From Taenia hydatigena (lineage: Eukaryota > Platyhelminthes > Cestoda > Cyclophyllidea > Taeniidae), in NCBI GenBank assembly GCA_036345935.2, contig JADWOT020000746.1:35398-99397 (forward strand): 64,000 nt of DNA, written 5' to 3'. The number at the start of each line of letters is the position of its first letter. The stretch's first letter is position 1. This document shows, one piece after another, positions 36,333 through 47,040 of this stretch. The position numbers and the translations under genes were made by a program. Under the pieces are notes generated by a model. It was not told the DNA's origin, did not search any database, and worked only from the letters and a program-made list of their open reading frames with translations.

Positions 36333-37850
36333 ATGGCGTTTGATTGGGAAAACCATATTATTTTGCCATCGACTTTAAGAATGAAGTCTGGATTTCCGTC
36401 ATCACAACTTTGGGAGCATTAGCAGGCGCGCTTTTTTATCTCACAGATGGGAGAGTTTACAAAAAAAAGACGTAAGCAACGTATAGGAAAGGAGAAAAGA
36501 CAGGCAGATTCGGCTAATGGTGGAAAACATGCGGGCCTATGAAGTGAGGACAAAGCCGGCCCTTCAAATGCTGTTAGCAGTTGGAATCACATCCATCCAG
36601 AATAAAAACTTGGTTAGGCCTTTAACTAACCTTCTTATTGAACCAAGTTATTTTATGTTCGTTCGATCTTGTCGTTGTAGCACTCGGTTTATTTGACTTA
36701 ACAAATGCATTTTTGTTCTAGTGAATAATTTCCGTTTTTGTGAATCACTAATGATGCGCACTGCTTTGTGTTTTTTGCGGACCACATCAAGTAATTTAGG
36801 GAATTGCGTAATTGATGGGAAAATTCTGGGCAATGAAATTAAGGCGCAATAGCGATGCGAAGGACGGATTTTTTACTAATCCCAAGTCGCCTCCTAAAAT
36901 TTATAATTTATGTTAACTGAAATTACCCACGACCCTATTTTCGACGGCATACAATTGCACGAATAAAATAACAGATGATGTTGCCGCAGACGGTTCTTTC
37001 TTTTCCTGCTCGTTCCTTCCATCCTTGCCATGAGAATGTTGAATATTTCTGGCCACCTTTATTACAGCACAGGACAGATATGCAGTGACAGGGCCAAAGT
37101 GTTGACGACTGAGGAGACTCAGGCTCAGGAGACCTACCACGTGTCAACGACCAGGCCAAATTGCTTTGCTCCTCTCGCCTACAAAGCGCATATAAAGAGC
37201 ATAAGTGTCACGGTTACTGTCAGCTTTAGGAGGTCACGGGATATAGCACTTAGGAAAAGGGCACTACCATCGCAGGATTTGTTGTGTCACATGTATGCGG
37301 CTTCCTGTGGATCGACGAGTCCGAAGTTGAGCACGATGCTTCCCGCATATCCACGTTCCAAAAGTGTTTATTCATCTCGAAACATTGCAGCCATTTAAAG
37401 CCTGACCTAATTTTTTTGTCAAGCTTACTTTAAGGCAATGAAATTACTTCTGCGACTCCTGAACGGTGCGGATTTTAGCATGGGTAGGAAAGCTTTGATC
37501 CTGAATTCTCGGACTTTACTGCGTGTTGACACCAGTGCGTTGAATTTACAGGAATGCTGCGGTTGTAACGAGCTCATATTTTTCCTTTGATCATGCCAAG
37601 AATGTGAATTATGTCATCTTACAAAATGTGTTATATGCAGCAAACCCAAATTATAAAAGTGTCCAATTTCTAGAAACCTGCAAGGTCTAATGCCATTTTA
37701 GCACAAGATAATAGTAAATGCAAAAGTTAAGAGGTTACTGAATGCCTTAATTGTTTCATTAATACTTGAAGCAGATTTAGCAACCACTAGGTGAATATCG
37801 AAGGGCCGAGCTGAGTAAACTGCTTTTATGCATGGTCGTGTGGCAAAATT
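36333..37850 (-). repeat. Right arm of the 1,518-bp inverted repeat
   Basis: Reverse complement of 33,836-35,353 with one noticed mismatch at 36,455. Its outer end (37,850) is a sharp junction: the next base starts HSP70 coding sequence. The arm therefore looks like the arriving copy that cut into the HSP70 gene, or like a breakpoint of an inverted duplication. Confidence 0.9.
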
Positions 37851-39382
37851 CAGGAGCTAATTATTGAGGTACAATACCGCAATGAGACAAAGCGTTTCTT
37901 TCCGGAACAAATCTCATCAATGGTGCTGTCAAATATGAAGGAAACAGCAGAAGCGTGCTTGGATGCAAAGGTGACGGATGCTGTCATCACAGTGGCAGCA
38001 TACTTTAATGACAATCAACGTCAAGCCACAATCGATGCAGGAAAAATAGCGGGCTTGAACGTGCTACGTGTCGTCAACGAGCCAACAGCAGCTGCCGTCG
38101 CCCACTGCATGGACAAGAGGATCGACAGGCAGCGCAATGTGCTCATCTATGATTGGGGTGGCGGCACCTTCGACGTGTCCATCTTGTCTATAGAAAATGG
38201 AAAAATTGAGGTGAAGGCAGTCGGTGGTGACACGCATCTGGGTGGCGAGGACATTAATTCCCTACTAGTGGACCACTTTGTGGGGGTGTTTAATAATGAG
38301 CACAAAGGAAGAAACCTAAAGACCAACAAGAAAGCAATCAGCCGCCTAAGAAAGGAGTGTGAGATGGCAACGAGATCACTGAGCTCAATTGATTGTGCCA
38401 CCATAGGCATTGATTCATTGTTCAAAGGCATTGATTTCACTGCGACTCTGACGAAGGCACGATTTGAGCACTTATGCTCAGATCTCTTCATTAGGACAGT
38501 GGATACAGTAAAGACTGTGCTGGATGTTGCGAAGATGGAGAAAGCTTATGTTCACGAGATAGTGTTGGTAGGCGGATCGACGCGTATTCCAAAGGTGCAA
38601 GAGCTCTTGCAGGACTTCTTCGATGGCAGAGAAGTAAAAAAGTCTGTCAACCCAGACGAGGCAGTAGCGTACGGAGCAGCGTTGTTGGCGGCAAATCTGA
38701 CCAGTCAGCGACCGGCGGCAATGCAGGACTTGATGTTAGTGGAGGTAGCACCACTGTCACTGGGTGTGGAGGTCCGTGATGGTTCATTTTCGACGGTGAT
38801 AATGCGTAACACGCGGATTCCGACGAAGCGGACAAAGGTCTACTGCACAGCTCATGACAATCAAACCGAAGCGGAATTTTAGGTTTTTGAAGGCGAACGA
38901 GCAAGGGCGAGTGACAACAACTTGCTGGGCAAATTTATGTTGACCGGTCTCCCACCGGCGCCGCGCGAGGCGATTAAATTTGACGTGACCTTCGAAATCG
39001 ACGACAACAGTATTCTTCATGTATCGGCAGTGGAATCGTCGACATCACCAAATACAGGGGTCGTCTATCTGAGAAGGAGATAGAGCAGCTTCTGGAGAAT
39101 GCAAAGAAGTTCAAGCAGCAGGATGAGAAGGAGAGATGTAGGATGGCGGCGATGAATAAGTTGGTAGACTATGCTTACAGCATAAAGAGGGAGTTGGAGA
39201 AAGAGGAGGTGAAACAGAAAATGTCGAACAAGTGCCGCAACAATATACTAGCGAAGTGTGAGGAGATGATCAGCTGGACGGACGCCAATAAAGAGGCCAC
39301 AAAGGAGAACCTTGAAAGAATGCGCGAAAAGCTTGAAAGTGAGTGTAGCCTTTCTACGGAATTGGCGCACCTCCGTTTGTGA
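37851..39382 (+). pseudogene. Cytosolic-type HSP70 pseudogene, N-terminus missing
   Basis: From 37,851 one frame reads as HSP70 from about residue 100 of a usual ~640: EVQYRNETKRFFPEQISSMV, then NEPTAAAVAH, YDWGGGTFDVSIL (phosphate-2 loop, usual Leu replaced by Trp), GGDTHLGGEDI, VLVGGSTRIPKVQ and NPDEAVAYGAA, covering the rest of the ATPase domain. At 38,880 TAG replaces a usually Gln codon before VFEGERA. The frame then continues through NNLLGKF and LPPAPRE of the substrate domain. Near 39,035 about eight codons and the frame are lost; coding resumes with [13 protein letters not shown] and ends TGA at 39,380, without the Gly/Met tail or EEVD. It has no introns, as in many intronless HSP70 copies. 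A donor-like GAAAGTGAGT lies near 39,336. The first ~100 residues, including the phosphate-1 loop, are cut off exactly at the inverted repeat. HSP70s are ATP-driven chaperones; this copy cannot make one. Confidence 0.93.
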
Positions 39383-41406
39383 GCCCGGAGACATGAAAAG
39401 CGAAATGGATGGTCGTGTAAATTAACTCATCTCTCCTCACTTCCACCTGCAACATAGGAAGAAAGGAAACCTGAAATAAGATTATCCAGACGTTGCTACT
39501 TAATTTTAAGCCATTGTACATTGTTACTCCTTTAATTTTTCGCTGGATACGTACGTACGAATTACTGAAAGCCTTCATTTACTCAGTTTGTCTGCTTTGT
39601 TTTCATCCACAACCACATGTTCACACAGTCTCATCACTTTGTTCACAAATTCGTACCCGTCCAAAAGAATTGCAAAGAACACACTAGCATCGATTCGTTT
39701 CGTACTTTTCAGATTGAGATTGACAGATAATTCAGTGTTGGATCTCGGCATAAGTATAAAGTTGGCGTTAAGCCGTTTTAAACTGTCTTCAAAGAGCTTG
39801 CAAGCAATCGTCTCCAGACATGCGTTACTTGAAGCCGTCGAAATTGATGCTTCCAAAGGCAAAGGATCAACTTTATGCCACAAGTTAGCAGGTTCGCATT
39901 CCATGGACGAACAGCGAATAGGTCGCCATTTGAGGACTGCCATTTACTTTGCTCGTCAGCGTTGAATTTAGTGATAGTTTGCAGAACGATCGCATCAAGG
40001 TTGACCTTTTAGAAAGTCACACCAAACCGACTGGTCAGGATGGTGTCAGCGGCATCTTTCAAATGCCACATGAATTAGCTTAGTCTTTTGTCGTGCACTC
40101 ACCCGTGCTAGTGATTGTGCGGGACTCATCAAACGTAGTGGGGCTAACACACGTGACTAGTAAGACTGTTCAAAGTGAAAACATCAATCAGGAATGCAAT
40201 TTTCGTCTTTGAAAAGAGTGATAAAAGCAAATCATTGCTCAAAATGACGGCAGGATCCCAAAATCGGTGATTTTTATGGTGCTGCTGTTATTTTTAGGAT
40301 TTTAATTTCGTATGATTGCACAAGAATGCAAGTGTTCCCCTTCTGTTAGAGGTAGAGCATGCCTTGCTTGACCTCAACTAAAGTGTCACCTGAGGCGGTA
40401 CAAGTTGGTGACAGCCCTGTCTATGGCGCCAAAACTCATAGCTAATGTGAAGTTTGATGCGAATGTCAATGAAGTGGATTGCACAGCAACGATTGACGCA
40501 CAACTTCTAGTAGAGGATCACACAAATAATTCCGATGAGGTTAAAAACATGCCAATTTATGGCATTTGAGCTTATCACCTGAAATCTAAATTATTTTGCG
40601 TATTACCGACCACTTCGGGCCCACTTTTTGGGTCTAACTACATTCAATTCTCCGTCTATCCACCTAAATACCTGTCGGTCTACTTAACAAAAGATTGGTT
40701 AAAAATATGCACTGCGATGTGAGTTCTGGGCTCGAAGGCGAGTGACTACTGGTCACTTTACTCTGCACTAAATCGCTACTGCGGAAATTCATTGTAAAGT
40801 TGGGTAGAGGTAGACGAAACGCCGAAATTCAGCACACTATATTTTGTGCCGGAGAAGGCGGACGCAGTAAGTTGGATGAGTGTAAAACTTGTGGGAAGCG
40901 ATGAGATTAATGGACGACATCGGCATGCAATGTTGGCTTCTTCTGGTGGCAACCATGCTCACGGCTCCCTTCCCTGCGGTAATTTTAGGTTTCAGAGCAT
41001 CGGCTGCTAAGCGGCTGTCATTAAAGACGATCGCAAGGCATTGAAGCGAAGTGATGTTTGCTCAGGCTGCATGATCAGCTACGTCCTCCTCCTCCTCCTA
41101 CCGATCATTGTCGTCCAGTATGTGGCTTTTGAGTTCTCCTCCACACCAATAAGAGAAGACTCACCTCCTCAGCGATCCGACCAGTTTGCCATCTGAGGCG
41201 AAAGAGCTTCAACATACGACTATGAAGTCATGCGAATTGCACATTCACTGCTCCTTTATCCACTTCCTTTTGCAGAGTTGACAGGTGGGAATGCTGAATG
41301 CATTGTACGCTCTCAAATTCAGCAGCGGATCGCAAATATTACCCTTTAATTTGCAGGCACTTCGGTTTCCTTCTGTGTTGCATTAACGTTAGCCAAATGG
41401 ATGCGG
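39383..41406. other. Downstream of the HSP70 pseudogene; nothing recognised
   Basis: Frames at 39,575-39,943 (minus, 122 codons) and 39,588-39,965 (plus, 125 codons) overlap on opposite strands. The minus one (CKLFEDSLKRLNANF, FFAILLDGYEFVNKVM) looks more protein-like, but there is no clear acceptor and I do not recognise it. A short frame near 40,430-40,568 (KLIANVKFDANVNEVD) is also unassigned. The rest is A+T-leaning sequence. Confidence 0.35.
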
Positions 41407-41640
41407 CTAATAACCATTCGGGTCTACGGGATAACCACCCAAACAGGAGTGCCCAGATAGGTGTTGCTTCTTCAATACTGATTGTCTCAACTCGTCGGTC
41501 AAGAACATTTGTTTTCTCACTACTTGGACTGCCTGCATGTGCAGATGGTCGTTCAGAGCTTCTCTTCGCTCCTGATAGATTCTGGACATTCTAGCAGTCG
41601 CAAGCTTCCACGCTGCCTTTCGGGTGGCTAAACAGACCCA
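41407..41640 (-). CDS. Possible exon, basic helical peptide, unidentified
   Basis: On the minus strand GTCTGTTTAG (an acceptor-like word near 41,635) precedes an open frame reading ATRKAAWKLATARMSRIYQE, then ALNDHLHMQAVQVVRKQM and LTDELRQSVLKKQHL. The mix of charged and hydrophobic residues suggests a helical, perhaps coiled-coil, segment. The donor side is unclear. I recognise no family, and no second copy was seen in the window to test conservation. Confidence 0.2.
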   Translation of the reverse strand, partial: WVCLATRKAAWKLATARMSRIYQERREALNDHLHMQAVQVVRKQMFLTDELRQSVLKKQHLSGHSCLGGYPVDPNGY

Positions 41641-41659
41641 TCCACATGGTGTTCTTGCA

Positions 41660-41848
41660 CCAGCGATCACTACATCCAGCTGCAAATACGTTTGGGTTGA
41701 GCATATAAAATTCTATATGCAAAAGTCACGATGAAGTGCATCGAAATTGTGCTTTTACTCGATATCTTGTTAGTAGCATCATTCCACCTGCCTAAGCGGG
41801 AAAGAACTGGCTGATCCAGTGGTGGCGAATGGGACGAGTACTGGAGTT
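41660..41848 (+). repeat. Dispersed repeat C, copy 1
   Basis: Matches 55,020-55,200 in the same orientation with moderate divergence. Shared blocks are CAGCTGCAAATACGTTTG against CAACTGCAAGTGTATTTG, ATATCTTGTTAGTAGCA against ATATCTTGTCAGTAGCA, and CAGTGGTGGCGAATGGGA against TAGTGGTGGCAAATGGGA. No coding content was seen. Confidence 0.7.
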
Positions 41849-44800
41849 TGCCACTGCCATAATCGTAACAAGGTCCCTGAAACCGTTTGTAGTTAGGATT
41901 CTATAGGTGCATGCAACTTACCACCTCGAGGAAAATTTTTGCAAAGGGTGGAGGCTTGTCAATGGTAAGAAGGCATTCGTTAGGCAGGTTAGTCAGTGAG
42001 AGAGCAATAATGGGATTAGGAGTGCTTTGTTTGGCTGGATGTCCTCGTCGTGATGGCTGCTGTACAATACTTGAGGCGATGAATTGAGAATGTTTTGCCA
42101 ATTCTTCGATTGGTTTGTTTACTTAATGACGGTGGATTTGGATTAGTGGGACGTAATTTTGTCGAGGATCGCTTTAGCTTTACTAAGTGTCTGGTGCCTA
42201 TCGGCTACTTTATTGCTAATGAGTGTTCATTGTATCGTCATACCTCATTATTATTCATTTCACTTCCTTTACGTGTTTACTTGCTAGAATAAATGTTGAA
42301 GAGGTAGGTGCAGTTTTCGTGAGGTGGGGCCCTCGCCTTCGCTAGCACTTCATCTGTTCCTCGGTTAAGATTTGTCTGCTGGAAATAAGTTGCTGTTTTG
42401 CTGTTGTTACCTCCTCTGCGCAACAATGCATTCGATGCGGGTTCTTATTTTTGGTAGGGGTATTTGTTTAGCACTTATATGTAGGTCCTTTCACATTGCA
42501 TGTGGGTATGTGTGGTAGAAGCTGCGTCACTTCAGTCGCTGTGATGTCTGTGTTAGTGGAACGTACAGCAATGTATGGAGCGGGGAGAATGGTTACCAGG
42601 CGACTGCAGCACTGATTGGCATGGGGAGGACGGTCATTGTTTGGGCTGATGGGATTGTTGCGGGACGTGTTGTGTTACGCCATAGTGATGGCTTGGTTGT
42701 GGGTTCAGCTTTTGCAGTGTTAGTTTGTGATGGAGTGAAGTGGACACAGAAGCAAAAGAAGACGTGGCGGTCGGGAGCTTTTCGTATTACGGCGCGAACT
42801 GTACTTTGCATCGGATTTGAATGTTTGCTTATTAAGGCGTTCTTTTTTTCTCAGTAGTTACGTTTGCGGTTGTTAGTTCTGCGGCGCACTGGATGTTCGC
42901 ACATTGACTTTTTCATTTTGTGTTTATTCTCCTTTTCAGATGCTATGAACTTACCGTGCTGTTGGTAGTGGTGGTTGTGATGTGACATTTGATGGGTGTG
43001 TGAAATGGGGGAGGCAATGCGAGATTGCGGAGTCAGCCGTGGAGGCGACGGCGTCTCGGTCGGGTAATGGTGGATGTGAGCATGGGCGATAGCTAGCGGT
43101 GGGTGTGACCTTGTATGTTGTTGGGCGCAAGCGTTGCGTGGGAGTTGCATGGTGGTAGGCTGAGCAGACTATGGTGTAGCACTGAAGGAGGGTGGGCTTG
43201 ATGTCGCCTTGAGAAGGAATGATGAGTTGTGTGTTTAATTTTACGGTTGAAGCAGCACATGCTTCTTGTCGTATCGGTTACTAACCTTTTTTCATTGCAT
43301 ATAAGCGCGGTTTTGTAACTCTTTTCAAGGTACTTGATTTGTAATGCATGCGCGTACATACTTGTTGTGACGACGGCTCCTCCTCCGCTTCCTGCTTCCC
43401 CTCCCCAGTGTGGACTATTCATTCCCGTGAGGCATAAGCGGGCAAGCAGTGCAGATATGTGCTCCAGGAGGAGGCAGAGGAGGAGGACTGACACCATGGA
43501 TGACTGGCTGCTGCTGCTGAGGTGTGTGGGCGTCAGGCTTTCGTTGGATCTTTCATGATATCCGCATGGGTGAGTGTTGAGTGCTGGAGTGTGCGGAGTA
43601 GTGCCGTGCTTGCTTCTGTCCATTCCGACATTTTGCAGCTCATGCTATATGAAAGTGTGTTTGCGATGCGTCAGCAGACTCTTAGCGACTGGTAGGCATA
43701 TCAGGGCTTGATTATTGTGCGTCACTCTCGTGGTCTTGAGGAGTTACAATTTTTGATTTTCTTTTCCCTTTAGACCAGTGTCTCCCTCTTCTACTACTGC
43801 TGGCCGTGAATGCGCATGATGGTGAGCAAATTTCCCGTTCTCGAACCCTATGGATTCTGCTGTTACCGTAGGGAAGGAGGATGCTGCTGGAAGGGGTGAG
43901 TGAGGGTGTGCAATGCGTTGTCTTCGTCGCCAGTGGTGCGTGAAATGCACAAATAACTGTCTTTTTCCCGAACTGCTACTACTACTGCTGTGCCTTTGTC
44001 CTTCGGTCTTCCTCGGTGGTGCGATTGAGAGGGTGGGTGGCGAGGAAAGTCTGTGAGGGGGATCAGTTTGTAAATGTTCCCTTATTTTAATAAGGATGGG
44101 TTTTGGTTGCCGTTGTCTAATTTTTTAAGAAGAGTCGTAATCTTACTGAGTACTTGGTTCTCTTTCATTATTTTCTTACTTTCAAGTCCCTTTCCCATTC
44201 ACACCTACTTCTTTATCCATTTTGCTTCATGCAATTATTTCCTATAACAAAGGTCAAAGCAACGACCGTAGTCATTGTTGGGACTTTTTGTCTATCAACC
44301 GAACTACCTAATCATACTGTTTTTTTTGCCACAGAACACTTCCAGTGGCCGATTAAGATTGTCTCGAGAGTTCGCCAAATGGTTTGTCATTTCAATGATG
44401 GTGGATGTTGATTGATGAGGCCAACGTGGATCGGCCCTATTGCTTGGGATGTTGATGGATGGGATCGGATAAAATACCTCACATGGTGACATCCGAGTTG
44501 ATAATGGACTAGAATATTAGGATTTGTGTTTGTCCTTTATAAATAGTTTGCTGTGATTAACCACTTTTTGATGAGGAAAGGGAAAGGATTGTAAAATGAC
44601 CACGTCCTAGTCAAATGAAGCCTGCAAGGGAACAAACGACACGCTTGGTAAAGTAAACTCCAACCTGCAATGTTCTGGGTGCGTGAAGTAGTTGGAACTT
44701 AGAACAGTCATCGGCGAAGATTATCACCAGCACTAGGATCGTGGAAACGAATAGGTCTGCGGCGGATAAGGCGGTGGACGTGGATCCGTCTGGCAAGGTG

Positions 44801-45534
44801 GTTGCGAGTTTTGCAATGTGACTTCTGGAGTTGCTCATTCTACCCTTAGTGGCGAATCCTTCTCACGTGGCGATTGCAGGAGTCTGGGTAAGACCGCTAT
44901 TTGTTGTGGTCACAGTGGTGGCTGAGGGGCTTCTAGCTGTTGCGGACGCTCTGTATCCTTCCATCACAACGACGAAACTTTACGATACCATTCAACGCCT
45001 GCTTGTCGACTGGCTGTTGACTGTGTGCATAGAAGCATCATAGATTTCACGGTGGGGTGTAATCGAAAGGAATTTATAAAATTACGCGACCAGTATCAAA
45101 GGGACATCTTCAGTTGTCGATTTGGACTTAAGCATGCCGGATTTAAGCAGTGGTTTAGCATTGGATGAAACGAGTGCAAGGGACTCATTTCATTTCAGAC
45201 GTGAAGTTACGCTCTGTTCACTACTAAAGTGACTGGCATGTTTGTGTTCCGCCAAGTCGCACTCTCGTATGCCTACACGAGCAGAATGGACATTGATGGC
45301 GGTGAATAAAGCAGTGGAAGGCCATCGGTCACATCGGCGCAGAATATGGGTTCGCCACTGCAACAGTTTAAAGAGACGTTGCTGAACCTGATTGAGTGAG
45401 GATTCCGTAGTTCGGCACGATTTTGACATCTCACTGCAGTAAGTTGGTAGTCTGCATCCTGCCTACACTGAAAGCAGAATGGATCAGTTCTCTCTGCATC
45501 CCTTTAAAGTTTGGAATCATTTTCTCTTACTCAG
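41849..45534. other. G/T-skewed stretch without a recognised gene
   Basis: From about 42.4 to 44.1 kb the plus strand is strikingly rich in G and T (GTGGTGGTTGTGATGTG near 42,967 is typical), with few A or C. The 176-codon minus frame 43,093-43,623 is the longest after HSP70, but it is rich in His, Ser and Pro, as expected from this skew. A block near 43,360-43,420 inside it (MNSPHWGGEAGSGGGAVV on the minus strand) might be an exon remnant. The frame minus 44,611-44,838 (STILVLVIIFADDCSKF) sits by a short word, ACTAGGATCGTGGAAACGAA, that recurs near 62,256. No function is assigned. Confidence 0.4.
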
Positions 45535-45605
45535 CAAAGACAAGTCAACAGTGAGATGGGTCTGGTTTAGGCATGTCCACGTAGAGTGACAAAGCCTTCC
45601 GTGAG
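45535..45605 (+). repeat. Short S segment, copy at 45.5 kb
   Basis: Carries ACTCAGCAAAGAC, then GAGATGGGTCTGGTTTAGGC and ATGTCCACGTAGAG. The same ordered words stand at about 16,730 and its duplicates (23,535 and 30,354), at 55,994 and at 62,446. Here it ends about 80 bp before the kinase-like exon. It has no convincing tRNA-type promoter boxes. Confidence 0.6.
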
Positions 45606-45682
45606 TTGGGGAAGAGGATTCAAAGACTTCCGCATCAATGCATCGTGCGTTTCCTCTTTATCTCTTTTGATGTACCCTTCAG

Positions 45683-46762
45683 CTGGAGTCCTCATTGTCA
45701 CCGAGTTCGTGCCCGACAATGCTCTTTGCGACTGCCTCAAGCCTGCTGAGAGACGCCAACTGAACATCACCAACCTCATTTGCACTATTGCTCAGATTGT
45801 TGTCCACTGTCGCCTTCTATTTTATCCTTCCAAACTTTTTCTTTCCTGTTCAAATCAGGTCGCATCTAACGGCAGGACACGTAGCGGAATACGGTACGGA
45901 ATTGAAGAATAGGACATTTGATTTCGTAGAGCCCACTCTTTGGTCTTACCCGCAACTCATTTACTCCTTATTACCGTAAGTAGAGAAACACGATGTCAAT
46001 CATTTGATGAGGCAAATCAGCCTTTCCGGATTAAGCAGTGGACATGCTTCTCACATCACAGGTTTCACTGAAAGCGATTCTGATTTGTTCAGGCTTGCGA
46101 TCGTTGCCATATTACTGCAAGCACACCCATGAACCCTGCTACCAGTGCTGCCTTACTGTCTCAACTCTGGTATAACCAGCTCCACAACGGCACAAGAGGC
46201 AGAAGTTGTTCATTTACTTACAGTAGCAGATAATGAACACAGTTGAACAAGTCTCGTCCACGCACTTTTTGCATCAAAGCGGATGTAATTCACCACAGAG
46301 CAAGGAGGTTTTACAAAAGCTTAAGTCTTGTCAACGACACCAGCGCATTCGTTTTATCGGTCAGTCAGTCAGCAATCATGGAATTATGCGTTCTTTGCTT
46401 AACTGAACGTCTAGGTCGTGATTGCTCTGATGTATGTAGAGATTGAGGAGGTGGTGCACAGAGATCTGCGATCAGCGATTGTGATGGTTGACGTGGATGG
46501 CACCGTGAAGCTCGCCTGACTTTGACTACAGTCGAAATTTTGTTGAGTCTGACTTTAAGTGGGCTTTTGCATGTCCGTCAGAGCAACGTCTTACCTGTAA
46601 ACGCTAAGCATCACTCGACGAATTGCGTTCTTCTGGCATTTTTATCGCCTTCCAGGTGCTACGTCTATTCGTGAGTATCATCAGTGGAAATGATGGACGC
46701 CTACCAATCGAGTGTTAAAGCTGATGTATGGTCCTTTGAGTCCTTAAGTATGAGGTTTTAGC
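45683..46762 (+). pseudogene. Protein kinase gene fragment, decayed (tyrosine-kinase-like catalytic domain)
   Basis: Three pieces of a kinase catalytic domain lie in order with intron-like gaps. Piece 1 (45,683 to about 45,800, after acceptor TGTACCCTTCAG) reads GVLIVTEFVPDNALCDCLK and NLICTIAQIV, the hinge and helix E region. Piece 2 (from 46,415, after ACGTCTAG) reads ALMYVEIEEVVHRDLRSAI, then DVDGTVKLA; this is the catalytic loop with the Asp kept but the usual Asn replaced by Ile. One extra base at about 46,517 shifts the frame, after which DFDYSRNFVESDF follows, so the metal-binding DFG reads DFD. Piece 3 (about 46,690) reads MMDAYQSSVKADVWSF, subdomain IX, and soon meets a stop. The N-lobe and C-terminal lobe end are not seen. 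The introns show that this is not a retrocopy. The exact kinase family is not resolved; the HRDLRS-type loop leaves both TK and TKL groups possible. Not functional. Confidence 0.85.
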
Positions 46763-46959
46763 GTAGGGGAACCGCATCGTACAAGTGTTGTCTCACTTGG
46801 CAGATTTTTGGAGTTGTAGGTCTGAGTAACAGTGGTTTTGTAGGGGCTAATATGCAGCAACTGATTGTCCTTTGTGTTGCATTCAGCGATGAAGGCAGAT
46901 CAGCATTTGCAAATGCATTGGCTTCTAAACAGAAAGACAATATGCTTTCTTTAAGCAGC

Positions 46960-47040
46960 ACTTTTGGTCAAATACAGAATGTAGTGATTGTTGTCACTTA
47001 AAATGGACGATTACTCCGCTGCGTCACATTTATGCGACAC
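46960..47040 (-). repeat. Fragment of repeat B (terminal part, reversed)
   Basis: The minus strand reads GCATAAATGTGACGCAGC, then GTCCATTTTAAGTGACAAC. This matches the last 80 bp of the B copies at about 51,350-51,420 and 57,960-58,020 (GTGACGCAAGGG, GCCCATCTTAAATGATATC). Confidence 0.5.

Noticed and set aside
43093..43623. 176-codon minus-strand frame, second longest in the window
   Set aside because: It is rich in His, Ser, Pro and Thr and lies in the G/T-skewed stretch, where few stop codons occur on the minus strand by composition; no domain or splice structure supports it.
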